A program made the position numbers and the translations under genes. DNA of 64,000 bases from Saccopteryx bilineata (lineage: Eukaryota > Chordata > Mammalia > Chiroptera > Emballonuridae). Location: assembly GCF_036850765.1 (NCBI RefSeq), contig NC_089495.1:207750347-207814346 (forward strand), read 5' to 3'. Below, piece by piece: positions 1 to 15,959 of the stretch. A model generated the notes under the pieces. It saw only the letters and a list, made by a program, of their open reading frames with translations, ran no database searches and was not told the DNA's origin. The number at the start of each line of letters is the position of its first letter. Within the stretch, counting starts at the first letter, position 1.

Positions 1-5430
<5,430 letters not shown>

Positions 5431-5709
5431 GTCTTTCCTGTTCTCCTCCCGGTCCTGCTGAAGGATCAGGCAGTGTCACAGCCCTGGGGTCAGAGGAGTA
5501 TTTTCCCTGAAATTCTACCACCGGGCCAGGCAGACCTTATTTCATCGCAAGATCGATTTCTGCTGCTGCCAAAGATGACTCTGAACTGTCCTTGTGAAAG
5601 CCCACCATGTTTCCATAAAACCAGCACCTGCGGGGGTGGGGGGGTGGGGGTGGGCAGCAATATTGTTATTGCAGACTGAAACTTCCAAGGAGCCAAGAAC
5701 ACCCAGAGA

Positions 5710-6580
5710 GAGTTGAAGAACTATTTTATTACCTCAGCAGGCTCAGAGGAGATAATTCTCTTAAGCCTGAGTCCCAACTGGCGGGCTTTAGGGACTTTTG
5801 CAGACCTGGTTGATGCAAAAAGCAAGCAAGGTTACTAAAGTGAAACTGGGATTAGCAAGCAGAGCAGACAGTTACAGGTGAAGGATTTTGCTTTGTCATC
5901 GTGAAGTCATAGCCACATCAATATGATGTTGCCAGGATCCTTACTGTACAAATCAAGCACTACAGGTCCTGAGAGCTCCTACCTCAGCTTCATCCCCACT
6001 CACTCACTGACTTGGGACATCATACTCAGCCCCACAAAAAGAAGCCCCAAAACCAGAACTCTATATTCACAATCAGTCCGGGGTTCCCACAATCATTCAC
6101 ACATGCATGACCCAAGTAGGTGTCCCCTTGCCAAAAGCAGGGGCTATATGGTAGGCTCTGCACCCCCACCCACCACAGGGAATTCCTGTCTATTTAGCTC
6201 TGGCTCAACTCGTGTGCCCAGAACCCAAATAAACCTCGGGGATGCACGTCTGCAGCCACCTCCCTATGTGAACTGTATGGCCCAGAATCATCCCATCTTT
6301 TTCAAAAAAATTATTAGAGTTCCTGGTCATTTGCTCCAGAGGGAGAAGAAAGGACCCCGGGAGCGCCCAGCAAGCTTAAGTCTCACCCCACTTCCCCGCC
6401 CCTAAATACACGTCTGGGGCCACGTCCGGGCTCCAAAAGTGAAACCTCCCGCACTTCCCGTTCTGTCTACCGCACACCAGCCTCACTCATCCCGGGTCCA
6501 ACCCACCAGCTCCCACCACGGCTCCTAACCCTACACACCGCCTCTCCATCCCTCCTTCCAGCACCGTAGTCACCCCGGCA
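5710..6580. other. ZNF343 5' intron, nothing recognised
   Basis: Apart from a short G-run (5632-5653) I see no coding exon, tandem repeat or clear transposon here. A run of open frame on the plus strand at 5923-6405 has no family resemblance and I treat it as chance. Confidence 0.4.
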
Positions 6581-6591
6581 GCCCGGCTCAC

Positions 6592-6660
6592 CGGAACCAG
6601 CAGCAGAGGTCCAGGTGATCTCCCTGCTCATTTGCGCGAGAACTACGATTCCCAGAATCC
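6592..6660 (-). promoter_or_regulatory. ZNF343: Likely ZNF343 core promoter and non-coding first exon
   Basis: AACTACGATTCCCAGAATCC (6641-6660) is a close match to the ZNF143/THAP11 SBS motif (ACTAYRNTTCCCAG), common in TATA-less promoters of housekeeping and zinc-finger genes. An inverted CCAAT box (ATTGG, 6679-6683) lies just upstream for the minus strand. A consensus donor (TTCCG/gtgagc) at 6592/6591 would end a first exon of this gene. Inference: transcription starts near 6640-6660; no transcript evidence is available. Confidence 0.6.
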
Positions 6661-6761
6661 CTGGAAGCTTCGCCTCCCATTGGCCGCAACACAACCTCTA
6701 AACCAAGAAAGAGCTTAATATACTTGAACATTATATACTCCAGTGACAGCTGACCCCTTTT

Positions 6762-6813
6762 TAAAATTTTTTATTTATTGATTTTAGAGAGAGAGTGTGT
6801 GTGGAAGGCAGAA

Positions 6814-6844
<31 letters not shown>

Positions 6845-6948
6845 TGTATTTCTTGACCCAGTTATTTATGTATTCATTGGTTGATTCTTGTATGCACCCT
6901 GACTGGGGATCAAACCTGCAACGGATGCTCTAACCAACTGAATAAACC
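6762..6948 (-). mobile_element. Old VES-like SINE
   Basis: The order is A/T tail, GA-rich tract including (GA)n at 6818-6844, then the antisense tRNA-like head (accctgactggggatcaaacctgc, aaccaactga). It has diverged and lies between the two promoter-like segments. Confidence 0.65.
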
Positions 6949-7046
6949 CAACAGGTTTATCCATCTCTTTTCTTAAGATACCCACGTATAAAACAGACAA
7001 TAATTCTGGACTGAAGTCTATTCCCCGGGTCTCAATCGCCCGAAAG

Positions 7047-7218
7047 ACTACAGTTCCCAGAAGTCTCTGCGGCAGCATGTCCTGAGGTTTTTTTCGTCCC
7101 CTACGGTCCTCTCCCCGGTACTATGCAGAGAAGGGATTTCCGGTTTCTGAGTCCAGCTGCTCCAGCGCCCAGGCTGCGAGGCTGTTCTGCGCTTTGGCAT
7201 GTTTTTTCCGTTCACGTG
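7047..7218. promoter_or_regulatory. Second SBS motif and E-box cluster
   Basis: ACTACAGTTCCCAGAAGT (7047-7064) is a second ZNF143-type SBS motif. It is followed by an ETS-like TTTCCGG (7138-7144) and a CACGTG E-box (7213-7218) in GC-rich sequence. This could be an alternative or duplicated promoter of ZNF343, or start an unannotated transcript on the plus strand. Activity is inferred only. Confidence 0.45.
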
Positions 7219-7430
7219 ACCCAGGGTAACTCACTGCGTTTAAGCTGAATGGCACTCAGGCGCCATCTACGTGTGGCTCTGTGCTACTGGCCCGCATCTG
7301 CGGGCAGCCCCATGTTATTGGCAGGAGAACCAGGGAGGGCAAAGTGGTCACCCCACTGTGGATGCTGTGCAGCTATTTCCTCTCCCCAAGTCCTCCAAGT
7401 GTGTGACATATTCTCATCCAGTTTCTTTCT

Positions 7431-7827
7431 TTTTTTTTTTTTTTGTATTTTTCTGAAGCTGGAAACGGGGAGAGACAGTCAGACAGACTCCCGCATGCGC
7501 CCGACCGGGATCCACCCGGCACGCCCACCAGGGGCGACGCTCTGCCCACCAGGGGGCGATGCTCTGCCCCTCCGGGGGCGTCGCTCTGTTGCGACCAGAG
7601 CCACTCTAGCGCCTGGGGCAGAGGCCAAGGAGCCATCCCCAGCGCCCGGGCCATCTTTGCTTCAATGGAGCCTTGGCTGCGGGAGGGGAAGAGAGAGACA
7701 GAGAGGAAGGAGGGGTTGGGGGTGGAGAAGCAAATGGGCGCTTCTCCTATGTGCCTTGGCCGGGAATCGAACCCGGGTCCCCCGCACGCCAGGCTGACGC
7801 TCTACCGCTGAGCCAACCGGCCAGGGC
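7431..7827 (-). mobile_element. Young Rhin-type SINE with perfect target duplication
   Basis: A full-length antisense copy runs from the poly-T/GTATTTTTCTGAAG end to the tRNA head GCCAACCGGCCAGGGC. The 16-bp target duplication TCTCATCCAGTTTCTT (7412-7427 and 7829-7844) is identical on both sides, pointing to a recent insertion. Confidence 0.95.
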
Positions 7828-7925
7828 CTCTCATCCAGTTTCTTGAAGGCCAAACCTCACACAGGCTGGAGCTTGGCTCGCGGGCCTTTTATCTAGGATC
7901 TGGGTGTTCAGGAACAATATTCTGA

Positions 7926-8024
7926 CCCTAGCTGGTTTTCAAAGTGGTACAGCGTCAGCCCAGCGTTTGGAAGTCCCAGGTTGAATTCAAGATCAGGGCA
8001 CACAGGAGAAGCGCCCACCTGGCG
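7926..8024 (+). mobile_element. Rhin-type SINE head fragment
   Basis: Only the degraded tRNA head (CCCTAGCTGG, cccaggttgaattc) and the start of the body (cacaggagaagcgccca) remain. Confidence 0.6.
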
Positions 8025-9370
8025 ACATTGGGACCAACCGTGAAAAGCTGACCAGCCGACAGTGTTGTGACATCCTCTTGTAAGAGCAGAGCCTAACCAT
8101 TAATCTTGAAAACACGTTTCCATGAGTTGTATCTGCTCAACTGTATAAAAAATGGGATTATTTTTTTGCCTCTGCAATCTTGGTGGATTGCCTAGAATGT
8201 TTTCTGCAGTCTGGTTTAATTTATTCAATAATAATAATAATAATAATAATAAAAACTTGTTTTCCTTTTCCACATTTTCTAGGTTAGCAGGAGATTTTAA
8301 TTTTCTCCAAAGTGGTTTTTCCTTTTCCCCTCTCATTTCTCTTCACCTTCTTATATCAACTTTCTGAGACTTCTCTGCTCTTCAGTACCCAGGGGACAGA
8401 GAAGCGGCCACAAGGTCCTTGTGAGCCAGGGGAAAGATAAGACTTTTCTGAAATTCTCTCCTGACTGTCGCGGTACAGACTCACTCCCTTCTGCCAGATT
8501 AGTCCTGGGCAGAAACCTGCCCTGGAGAGGAACACCTCTCTCAGCATCTCTCTGTTGTATTTGTGACTGTTTCGTTACTCTGCGCCTTCTGCTCCATTTT
8601 GCCATAAACCTAAAACGGCTCTTTAAAAATAAGGTAAGAGATGGCAGGAAAGCTTTGCAGTGTTTCCTTGCTCTCATCCCATTCCTTTCCCTGTCTCAGT
8701 GCTGGTCTTCAAGATGGTTGTCTGCATTCATGGTGTGGAACCCTGGCCCCTGCTTCTAATTTTAAAAAAGAATTCTCTAAGAACTCTGTTCTAACCTATT
8801 TAGAGACTACTCGAAGGACTGACTAACACAGGGTGCCTGCCTTTGTTTCTCACTCACAACAGAAAAGGAGTTATGAAGAGAGCATTTCCCCAAAATACAG
8901 AATGCGATGACCAACTAGCCACTGTCTAGAGCAAAAGATTAAATTTGAGGCCAACAACAGAATCCTGGGAGGAGATGCTGAAAGAGAAGGTCTATGGGAA
9001 ACAGGACCAGTGTTCAGCAAAGGCCAGAGCTAAAAACAGAAAGAACTGAGGAAAACACATTTGTCTCAACTGCCCTTTCTTCCCCCAATGAGATAAAACT
9101 CAGTGCAGCCAAGCTGTGTTGATGAAAATGAGCTTGAATCACATACTGTTCTCACAAGAACCGTCAAAAGGATTCAAAAGTACTTGAAAGTCCTCAAACC
9201 TTCAAGGATCTCAGAATTTCTCTTTGGAGGGCTATAAGCCGTTATAATGAATCACTGCAGTCTTTGTGAAAATGAAGTCATAACCATGCCTAGCCTTGAA
9301 GGTACCTTCTTAGTAGTGAGAGGAAGCTGTCCAGTTTTCCACCCCAAATATGCCCTTCAGGATATTGAGT
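8025..9370. other. Intergenic, no recognised gene
   Basis: It contains an (AAT)n run at 8226-8252. The rest is AT-rich unique-looking sequence. No exon with splice signals and family similarity was recognised on either strand. Confidence 0.4.
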
Positions 9371-9408
9371 ATTTTTATCTGGTTATTTTTGTTTGTTTGT
9401 TCTTTTCT

Positions 9409-9801
9409 TCTTCTTTTTTTTTTTTTTTTTTGAAGCTGGAAACGGGGAGAGACAGTCAGACAGACTCCCGCATGCGCCCGACCGGGATCCACCCGGCACG
9501 CCCACCAGGGGCGAAGCTCTGTCCACCAGGGGGCGATGCTCTGCCCCTCTGGGGCGTCGCTCTGCCGGGACCAGAGCCACTCCAGCGCCTGGGGCAGAGG
9601 CCAAGGAGCCATCCCCAGCGCCCGGGCCATCCTTGCTCCAATGGAGCCTTGGCCGCGGGAGGGGATGAGAGAGACAGAGAGGAAGGAGGGGGGGGGTGGA
9701 GAAGCAGATGGACGCTTCTCCTATGTGCCCTGGCTGGGAATCGAACCCGGGTCCCCCGCACGCCAGGCCAACGCTCTACCGCTGAGCCAACCGGCTAGGG
9801 C
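9409..9801 (-). mobile_element. Young Rhin-type SINE
   Basis: A full-length antisense copy with an identical 15-bp target duplication TATCTGGTTATTTTT (9376-9390 and 9803-9817). Confidence 0.95.
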
Positions 9802-9817
9802 CTATCTGGTTATTTTT

Positions 9818-11439
9818 ACGAAACAGAAGACTCAGAAAGAAACTTTGACCCTTCCCCTTAACTGCCTAAAGGAATTCAGATAGGAAAAGTTATTTAAATG
9901 AAGGGAACTAGCACGTTAGCATAGGAACATGAACTGTGACAGTCAGGGAGGTATCTAGAAACCGTTGGATCCCCCTCTGTGTCCCACTGCTTCTAGGTGG
10001 CCCTGCGAGCATCATTTGACCACTATTTGCTCCTTTTCATCTACCTGTGACTTGCCTGCTTGTCCGCTGAAGCCTCTGGTCAGAGGAGCAGGAGCACAGT
10101 CGCTGGTGGTCTCAGTGGAAATCATCTCTGCCTTTGTGCCAGGCCTGAGGCTGTCCCCCTAGCATGTGGAGGAAGCGGAAAATTTTGAGATGAACGTCTG
10201 TTTCTGGGCTTGTTTGCACACTTAAAGTTTACAAAGTACCTCGGAAGCTTGTAAGGTCTTTTTGAGATAAAGGAGTGACTTCGAGTTCCACGTAGACTCT
10301 TGGATACACTCTAAGTTACCTTGAGAATGCTGGAGTCTGCCCTCGTGTGTCAGCTGTTGCATACTAATTACTTCTAGGGAACAATGAGAAGTTTCCTTTA
10401 AAATAAATGAGTGACTCTGAGCTTGATTTCACCCAAAATGCTTAGAGGTAACTATATTTTATCTATGCCTCATAATGAGGTAGATTCAGAAATGACGACA
10501 TACTCCCTGATGCTGCCGGATTCACCTAGATTGGTTCCAACTCATTTTTATTTGCTCTCTCTGAACAGGTGTTTTCTTAGAGGGGAATGTTGTATCCTAA
10601 GCTTAGTTACAAACATCCCACCTGTTTGTACACAGAGGTTGGTTTCATCTTTATTTTCACTAACCGAACGTAATAAGGTACTTTTTGCTTTACCTTACGT
10701 CATGTATTGTTTTTACTTAAGCGACTTCATTGGCTCCAATTTGCGCCAAGATAGTACATTTGAGGTGACGGTGTTTCTGAACTTGTTTGCACATAAAAAT
10801 TTTCTTATAGCACCTTAAAGCTCGCACGCTGTATTACACAGGAGTGACTTAGAGCTTAATTTTCCATAAGCCTGGTTTGTTCTCATTTCCCAGATGAAGT
10901 TAGGTTTAGGGTTACTGCTTAGATTTATAGCTGTTTGCTCTCACTCACCCTGGCCCTAAGACGTTTTGGCTGTGTGTGCGGTGTGTCTTTCTCGGAGTTC
11001 ACTTAACCCGCCTTTCTGAATGGATGCGCTCCGGCTCACAGCACGAGGTTACCAGAGCTTGATTTCCCTTTGGATGGAAACCGCGTCCTCACGTTCATGT
11101 TCCCTCCAACTCACAAGTCAGTTTTGAGATCAACCATCTGAGCCTCTCTCTGTTCATTATGCGGCTTAGGTTCGTGTAAAAGTTGCCCTCACTCACAACA
11201 AATGCTTGCCTCGTCACAGGATGTGTGATTTGTTTCTATTTTATTATTTTCTTTTTTTTTTTTTCCACTTACACAAGCAAACCGAGGGACAGACTCAGTG
11301 TAGCTTCTCTCTGGCAGGAATCGTCCCCCTGCCCTGGTGGTAATAATGTTCCCTTGAGTCCCAAATACCTGGGTGTAGGTCTCGGCCTCCTGTCTAAGAG
11401 CCGAAACGGCAGAGACAACACCAGCAGTTCCTTAAAAAA
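9818..11439. other. Intergenic region with degenerate internal duplication
   Basis: Two segments about 570 bp apart (near 10188-10300 and 10765-10870) share the order TTTCTG.(A/G)CTTGTTTGCACA, AAAG.TT, then GGAGTGACTT.GAG. This suggests an old tandem duplication or a diverged repeat family. No exon recognised. Confidence 0.4.
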
Positions 11440-11449
11440 GAGGAGTCCC

Positions 11450-11834
11450 AGCCGTGGCCGGTTGGCTCAGTAGTAGAGCGTTGGCCTGGCGTGCGGGGGA
11501 CCCGAGTTCAATTCCCGGCCAGGGCACATAGGAAAAGCGCCCATTTGCTTCTCCACCCCCACCCCTCCTTCCTCTCTGTCTCTCTCTTCCCCTCCCGCAG
11601 CCAAGGCTCCATTGGAGCAAAAATGGCCCGGGCGCTGGGGATGGCTCCTTGGCCTCTGCCCCAGGCGCTAGAGTGGCTCTGGTCGCAACAGAGCTACGCC
11701 CCGGAGGGGCAGAGCGTCGCCCCCTGGTGGGCGTGCCGGGTGGATCCCGGTCGGGCGCATGCGGGAGTCTGTCTGACTGTCTCTCCCCGTTTCCAGCTTC
11801 AGAAAAATACAAAACAAAACAAAAAAACAAAACC
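11450..11834 (+). mobile_element. Rhin-type SINE
   Basis: A full-length sense copy from the head (CGTGGCCGGTTGGCTCAG) to CTTCAGAAAAATACAAAA. It is flanked by the identical target duplication GAGGAGTCCC (11440-11449 and 11835-11844). Confidence 0.95.
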
Positions 11835-11844
11835 GAGGAGTCCC

Positions 11845-13489
11845 CTCTGCTCCACCTTCAGTGATGACTGCCCAGAGGAGCCCTAGAAACGCTGTTCACC
11901 GTACACGCCCCGCAGCTAACAGGGCAGCTCGAGCCCCTCTGCCGCCCCGCCCCGCCCCGCAGATGCCCCCCGCAGGGACCTCTTGGGCCGGGCAGCAGGG
12001 GCGGGAAGGGCAGCGGCCGGGCCACAGCCACAGCCACAGCCACCGCCGGCTCACATTAGCTCCACGAGGGTGTTACCTCCTGACACCGGACTCCCCTCCA
12101 TTGTGCTGCTTTACAAGGTTCCGTGAGCGACACTGGATGTTTTGTAAGCAGATACCTATGGCTAATGATACACATATGTATTTTTAATTGGAGAGGGAAA
12201 TTAACAAGGCGGCCCGGAGACGAAGACGCTTTCCCGGCAACAAGGGGTTTTGTGAGACCAACCGACCGAAAGTACCGCTGAGTTCCGACGCCCCTGTGGC
12301 TTTTGGTTGAAATGGCAGGTTATTTTGTTGTTGTCCTATTAAATCTTAGGGGTTTCTTTTCTCAGATCAAGCCGCACCCCTGAAAGAGAATCCCAGCCGC
12401 CCTGCGCGCCCCCAGGCCTGCTCAGGAGCGAAGGGCGCGCCACTCCGCTGGTGCTGCTCTCCCAAGCGGTGTTCGAGTTGAGGTGAACGCCCAGTATGTG
12501 CAACTCAAGCGGCTCCAGCCCGTGTGGAGCAGAGCAAACCCAAGCGCATTTTATGAAAAGGCAGCCAGCAATGACGCGAGGAGAGCGTGAGGCACAATCA
12601 GACATTTGTCGGAGCGCTGCCTTGATCCCCAGGGGGCTCTGCAGCCCCACAGGGAAGAAGTACAACAAATGTGGACGTCGCTCTAACTGTGATGCCCAGG
12701 CCCCTCCCGGAAAGGTCTTCCCCCAGCGGCGGTTGCCTCACCTGCCCTGGACCCAGGGAGGACCACAGCACACCTGTTCCCTCCCACCGGGAAGTTGCAG
12801 TTGGCTATTGTTTTCTGACTCAATGTATCCAAAGGCTGGAGTTCCTTAAGGACGGCAAAACCTTTGGGATTCAGTGACTCAGCATCACACAGGCTAAGAC
12901 GCATCTGCTTCTAACCCTCTGTTCGTTTGAGACCTGCTGTGCCCGCATCAGAAACCCTTCAGAGTTCCGTACCCTTAAGAGACAGTTGCGAGTCCCCTCC
13001 ACAGTCTTCCCAGCCCGCCCACTGGCCTCGCCCTCCGGGCCTCGCCTCCCATGGACCCAGCAGCGACACCAAAGGACCCACGGCAGACGTCTTGTCTTGT
13101 TTCTGCTGTAACCTCAGCCCAGGAGGCCCTCCTCCGGCCTCTTCTCGTCTTCTAAACCTCAACCCAGCGCACTGCTTCCTGGAGGCCTCCCCAGGGCCTT
13201 CCCCACCAACAGGACTGGGTACCCCGTCTCCTGGCATTGTGGAAGGTCAAGGTCTGCCTTGTCCTTGAGGGGACACAAGGGAGGCGGAGACAGAGAGATT
13301 CGGGTTTGTCAAGGATGGTCAACACAATCAGGGAGTCGTGGAACCTGCTTCCGGTTCCGTGGATCCAAACAACCCCATCCTGTGTGTGTGCCCAGCCCTT
13401 GGAACCGGGGCTCCGGATGCTTCCAGCGATGAGTTTTCCGTGCCTGTGAATCTTTCATATCGGGCACCGGAACAAGCCATCCCAAGAGC

Positions 13490-13493
<4 letters not shown>
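11845..13493. other. Intergenic, GC-rich patches, no recognised gene
   Basis: A GC-rich block (11925-12060) includes CCGCCCCGCCCC Sp1-like boxes and a short (CAGCCA)n run (12021-12041). No coding exon recognised; the open frames lack family features. Confidence 0.35.

Positions 13494-13535
<42 letters not shown>
13494..13535. repeat. (TG)n microsatellite
   Basis: An uninterrupted dinucleotide run of about 21 TG units. Confidence 0.97.
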
Positions 13536-13536
<1 letters not shown>

Positions 13537-13896
13537 AGAGAAAAGAGCAACTGCCAGAGCGAGCAATAGCGTGCCGGTGTGACCCCCGCAGTCCTCGGGC
13601 AGGAAGGACGTAGACACGGAGTCAACGCCGTGTGGAGGGATGTGAAACCAGGGTCGCGAGAGAGGCAGGAGGTGAGATGGCAGGTGACCTCAAAACACCC
13701 TGTGTGATTATTCCTCTCAGACAAGACCCTCCCCTGTCTGGGAAGGATGTTGCCCAAAGCCTTAAAAGACGATCAGAGGAGAAGAGCCCGTCTGAGTGGG
13801 TTCAGCCGCCCAGCGCTGCTTCCTGGAAGAGCTGTACTTAGACTCTGGCTTGGGTTGGGTCCGGGCGCTTCCCTGCTGGCGGGTAAGCGGAAGTTC
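13536..13896. other. Intergenic, nothing recognised
   Basis: Unique-looking sequence between the TG run and the next SINE. No exon or repeat recognised. Confidence 0.4.
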
Positions 13897-14298
13897 TTTT
13901 TTTTTTTTTGCCTTATTATTTTTATTTTTTTATTTTTTGTATTTTTCCGAAGCTAGAAACGGGGAGGCAGTTAGACAGACTCCCGCATGCACCCGACCGG
14001 GATCCACCCAGCACGCCCACCAGGGGGTGATGCTCTGCCCATCTGGGGTGTTGCTCTGTTGCAACCAGAGCCATTCTAGCGCCTGAGGCAGAGGCCACAG
14101 AGCCATCCTCAGCGCCTGGGCAAACTTTGCTCCAATGGAGCCTTGGCTGCGGGAGGGGAAGAGAGAGACAGAGAGGAAGGAGAGGGGGAGGGGTGGAGAA
14201 GCAGATGGGCGCTTCTCCTGTGTGCCCTGGCCGGGAATCGAACCCGGGACACCTGCACGCCAGGCCGACGCTCTACCACTGAGCCAACCGGCCAGGGC
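13897..14298 (-). mobile_element. Rhin-type SINE
   Basis: An antisense copy, flanked by the imperfect target duplication AAGCGGAAGTTCTT / AAGCAGAGGTTCTT. Confidence 0.9.
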
Positions 14299-14314
14299 AA
14301 TAAGCAGAGGTTCT

Positions 14315-15145
14315 TGACCAGCACGGCACTGGCCTAGAAATCTTTTAGGCAAGACCTCTTTGCATGGCCGCCACAGGCGCACAGAGGCGTGGGTAGAGAA
14401 CATGGCGTGAGGGGAGATGGACAAGGTCCAGGGGTCCAGGCGGACCTCGAGCATGCAGCCGGCACCCTCCAAGGGTGTGGACGCGACCCGCTCTCCATCG
14501 CTGGCGTCCTCTGGCCTCTGCAGTCTCCTTTCCCCGCCAGCGTGCCCTTAACCCCTCTATCCCCACCCTCCAGATGAGAAAGCAGAGCTCAGGAAGCATA
14601 AATGACAGGCATAAGGTCATGCAACACTAGACTCCGGCTGATTTCCAAGCTCACATTCCAAATCGCTTCCACGGGCTGCCCTTGCTGGGCGTCCCGAAAA
14701 CCCTGTGGAGAAATGTCCTCGCACATTGGCTGTCTGGTGTGCCCAAGTCCTGCGGGCAGCGTCCTTCGGAGTTGTGCCCCAGGCAAAGAGGACAATCGAT
14801 GCGAGAGCAAAGGAAAACAGGCCCTGAGCGAGAGCGAGTTGCATGAGGAGGTTGGCATGGCTGGACTGAAAGGAGGCAGAACGCCTCAAGGAGGCTGGGA
14901 GCCCTGGGGTGGAGGGTGGGGGCTCAGAAGCCACAACGGGGATTCTGAGTTTTGTCCCAAGACCATGGAGTTCCAGGGAAGGGAGTTAAGTAGAGAAGAG
15001 GTGAGGTCAGACTTCTGCCCTAGGATGGGTCCCTCAGAGATGAGGACGGATTCATCTTGCTCCCTTGTTCAGAGACCCCTCACCAGAGGTGGATTAAGGT
15101 TGGTTGAGGCCCCAGGCACAGAAGAAAATATTGAGCCCCTTGAAA
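14315..15145. other. Intergenic, nothing recognised
   Basis: The plus-strand open frame at 14602-15150 runs into a SINE and has no recognised domain. I do not call a gene. Confidence 0.4.
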
Positions 15146-15156
15146 AAAGAGAGAGA

Positions 15157-15530
15157 GCCCTGGCCGGTTGGCTCAGCGGTAGAGTGTTGGGCTGGCGTGT
15201 GGAAGTCCCGGGTTCGATTCCCGGCCAGGGCACACAGGAGAAGCATCCATCTGCTTCTCCACCCTTCCCCCTCTCCTTCCTCTCTGTCTCTCTCTTCCCC
15301 TCCACAGCCAAGGCTCCATTGGAGCAAAGTTGGCCCAGGCACTGAGGATGGCTCCATGGCCTCTGCCTCAGGCACTAGAATGGCTCCAGTTGCAACAGAG
15401 CAACGCTCCAGATGGGCAGAGCATCGCCCCCTGGTAGGCATGCCGGGTGGATCCCAGTCGGGGGCATGCGGGAGTCTGTCTTTCTGCCTTCCTGCTTCTC
15501 ACTTCAGAAAAATTAAAAAATTTAAAAAAG
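15157..15530 (+). mobile_element. Rhin-type SINE
   Basis: A sense copy with intact tRNA-like head (CCCTGGCCGGTTGGCTCAG, GGTTCGATTCC), pyrimidine body and CTTCAGAAAAATTAAAAA tail. Confidence 0.93.
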
Positions 15531-15959
15531 AGGACAGGGAAAATAAAATACATGTTAACCATATTTTTAAATAAATAAAAAATATTATGTACTATTAATG
15601 TTAAAATTGTACATATGAAACCAAACTTGGTATCATTAGGAAAACGTCAAGTTGGGGTTTTGCGGGGGCCCTTCAGAAGTCAGGGCCCAGGGCGCAGGCC
15701 TGGTGCACCCGCCGTTAAATCTGTCTCTGCCTCTCACTCTGTCCTGAACCTGCAGGGACTTCAGGAAGCTTGGGGATTGATATTGATGGTGTACAACGAA
15801 GAAAGCAAACCTCTCTGTGTTCCGCGTTTGCTTCCCAAATGTTGATTTGGAATCCCACAGCAGTAACTGTCAGAGGCTGGGTTGTGAGAGAGAAGACGTT
15901 TCTAAACTCCCACCTCTCCCACTTCAGGTATCACGGACTGAATTTCACCGCCTCGGAGG

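Noticed and set aside
5923..6405. 160-residue plus-strand open frame starting MMLPGS
   Set aside because: Its start resembles the remembered human ZNF343 start by chance, but it is on the wrong strand and shows no continuation.
7249..7811. Predicted proteins RDSQTDSRMRPTGIHPARPP and similar, recurring at many places
   Set aside because: The same peptide appears wherever a Rhin-type SINE lies antisense; it is translated SINE.
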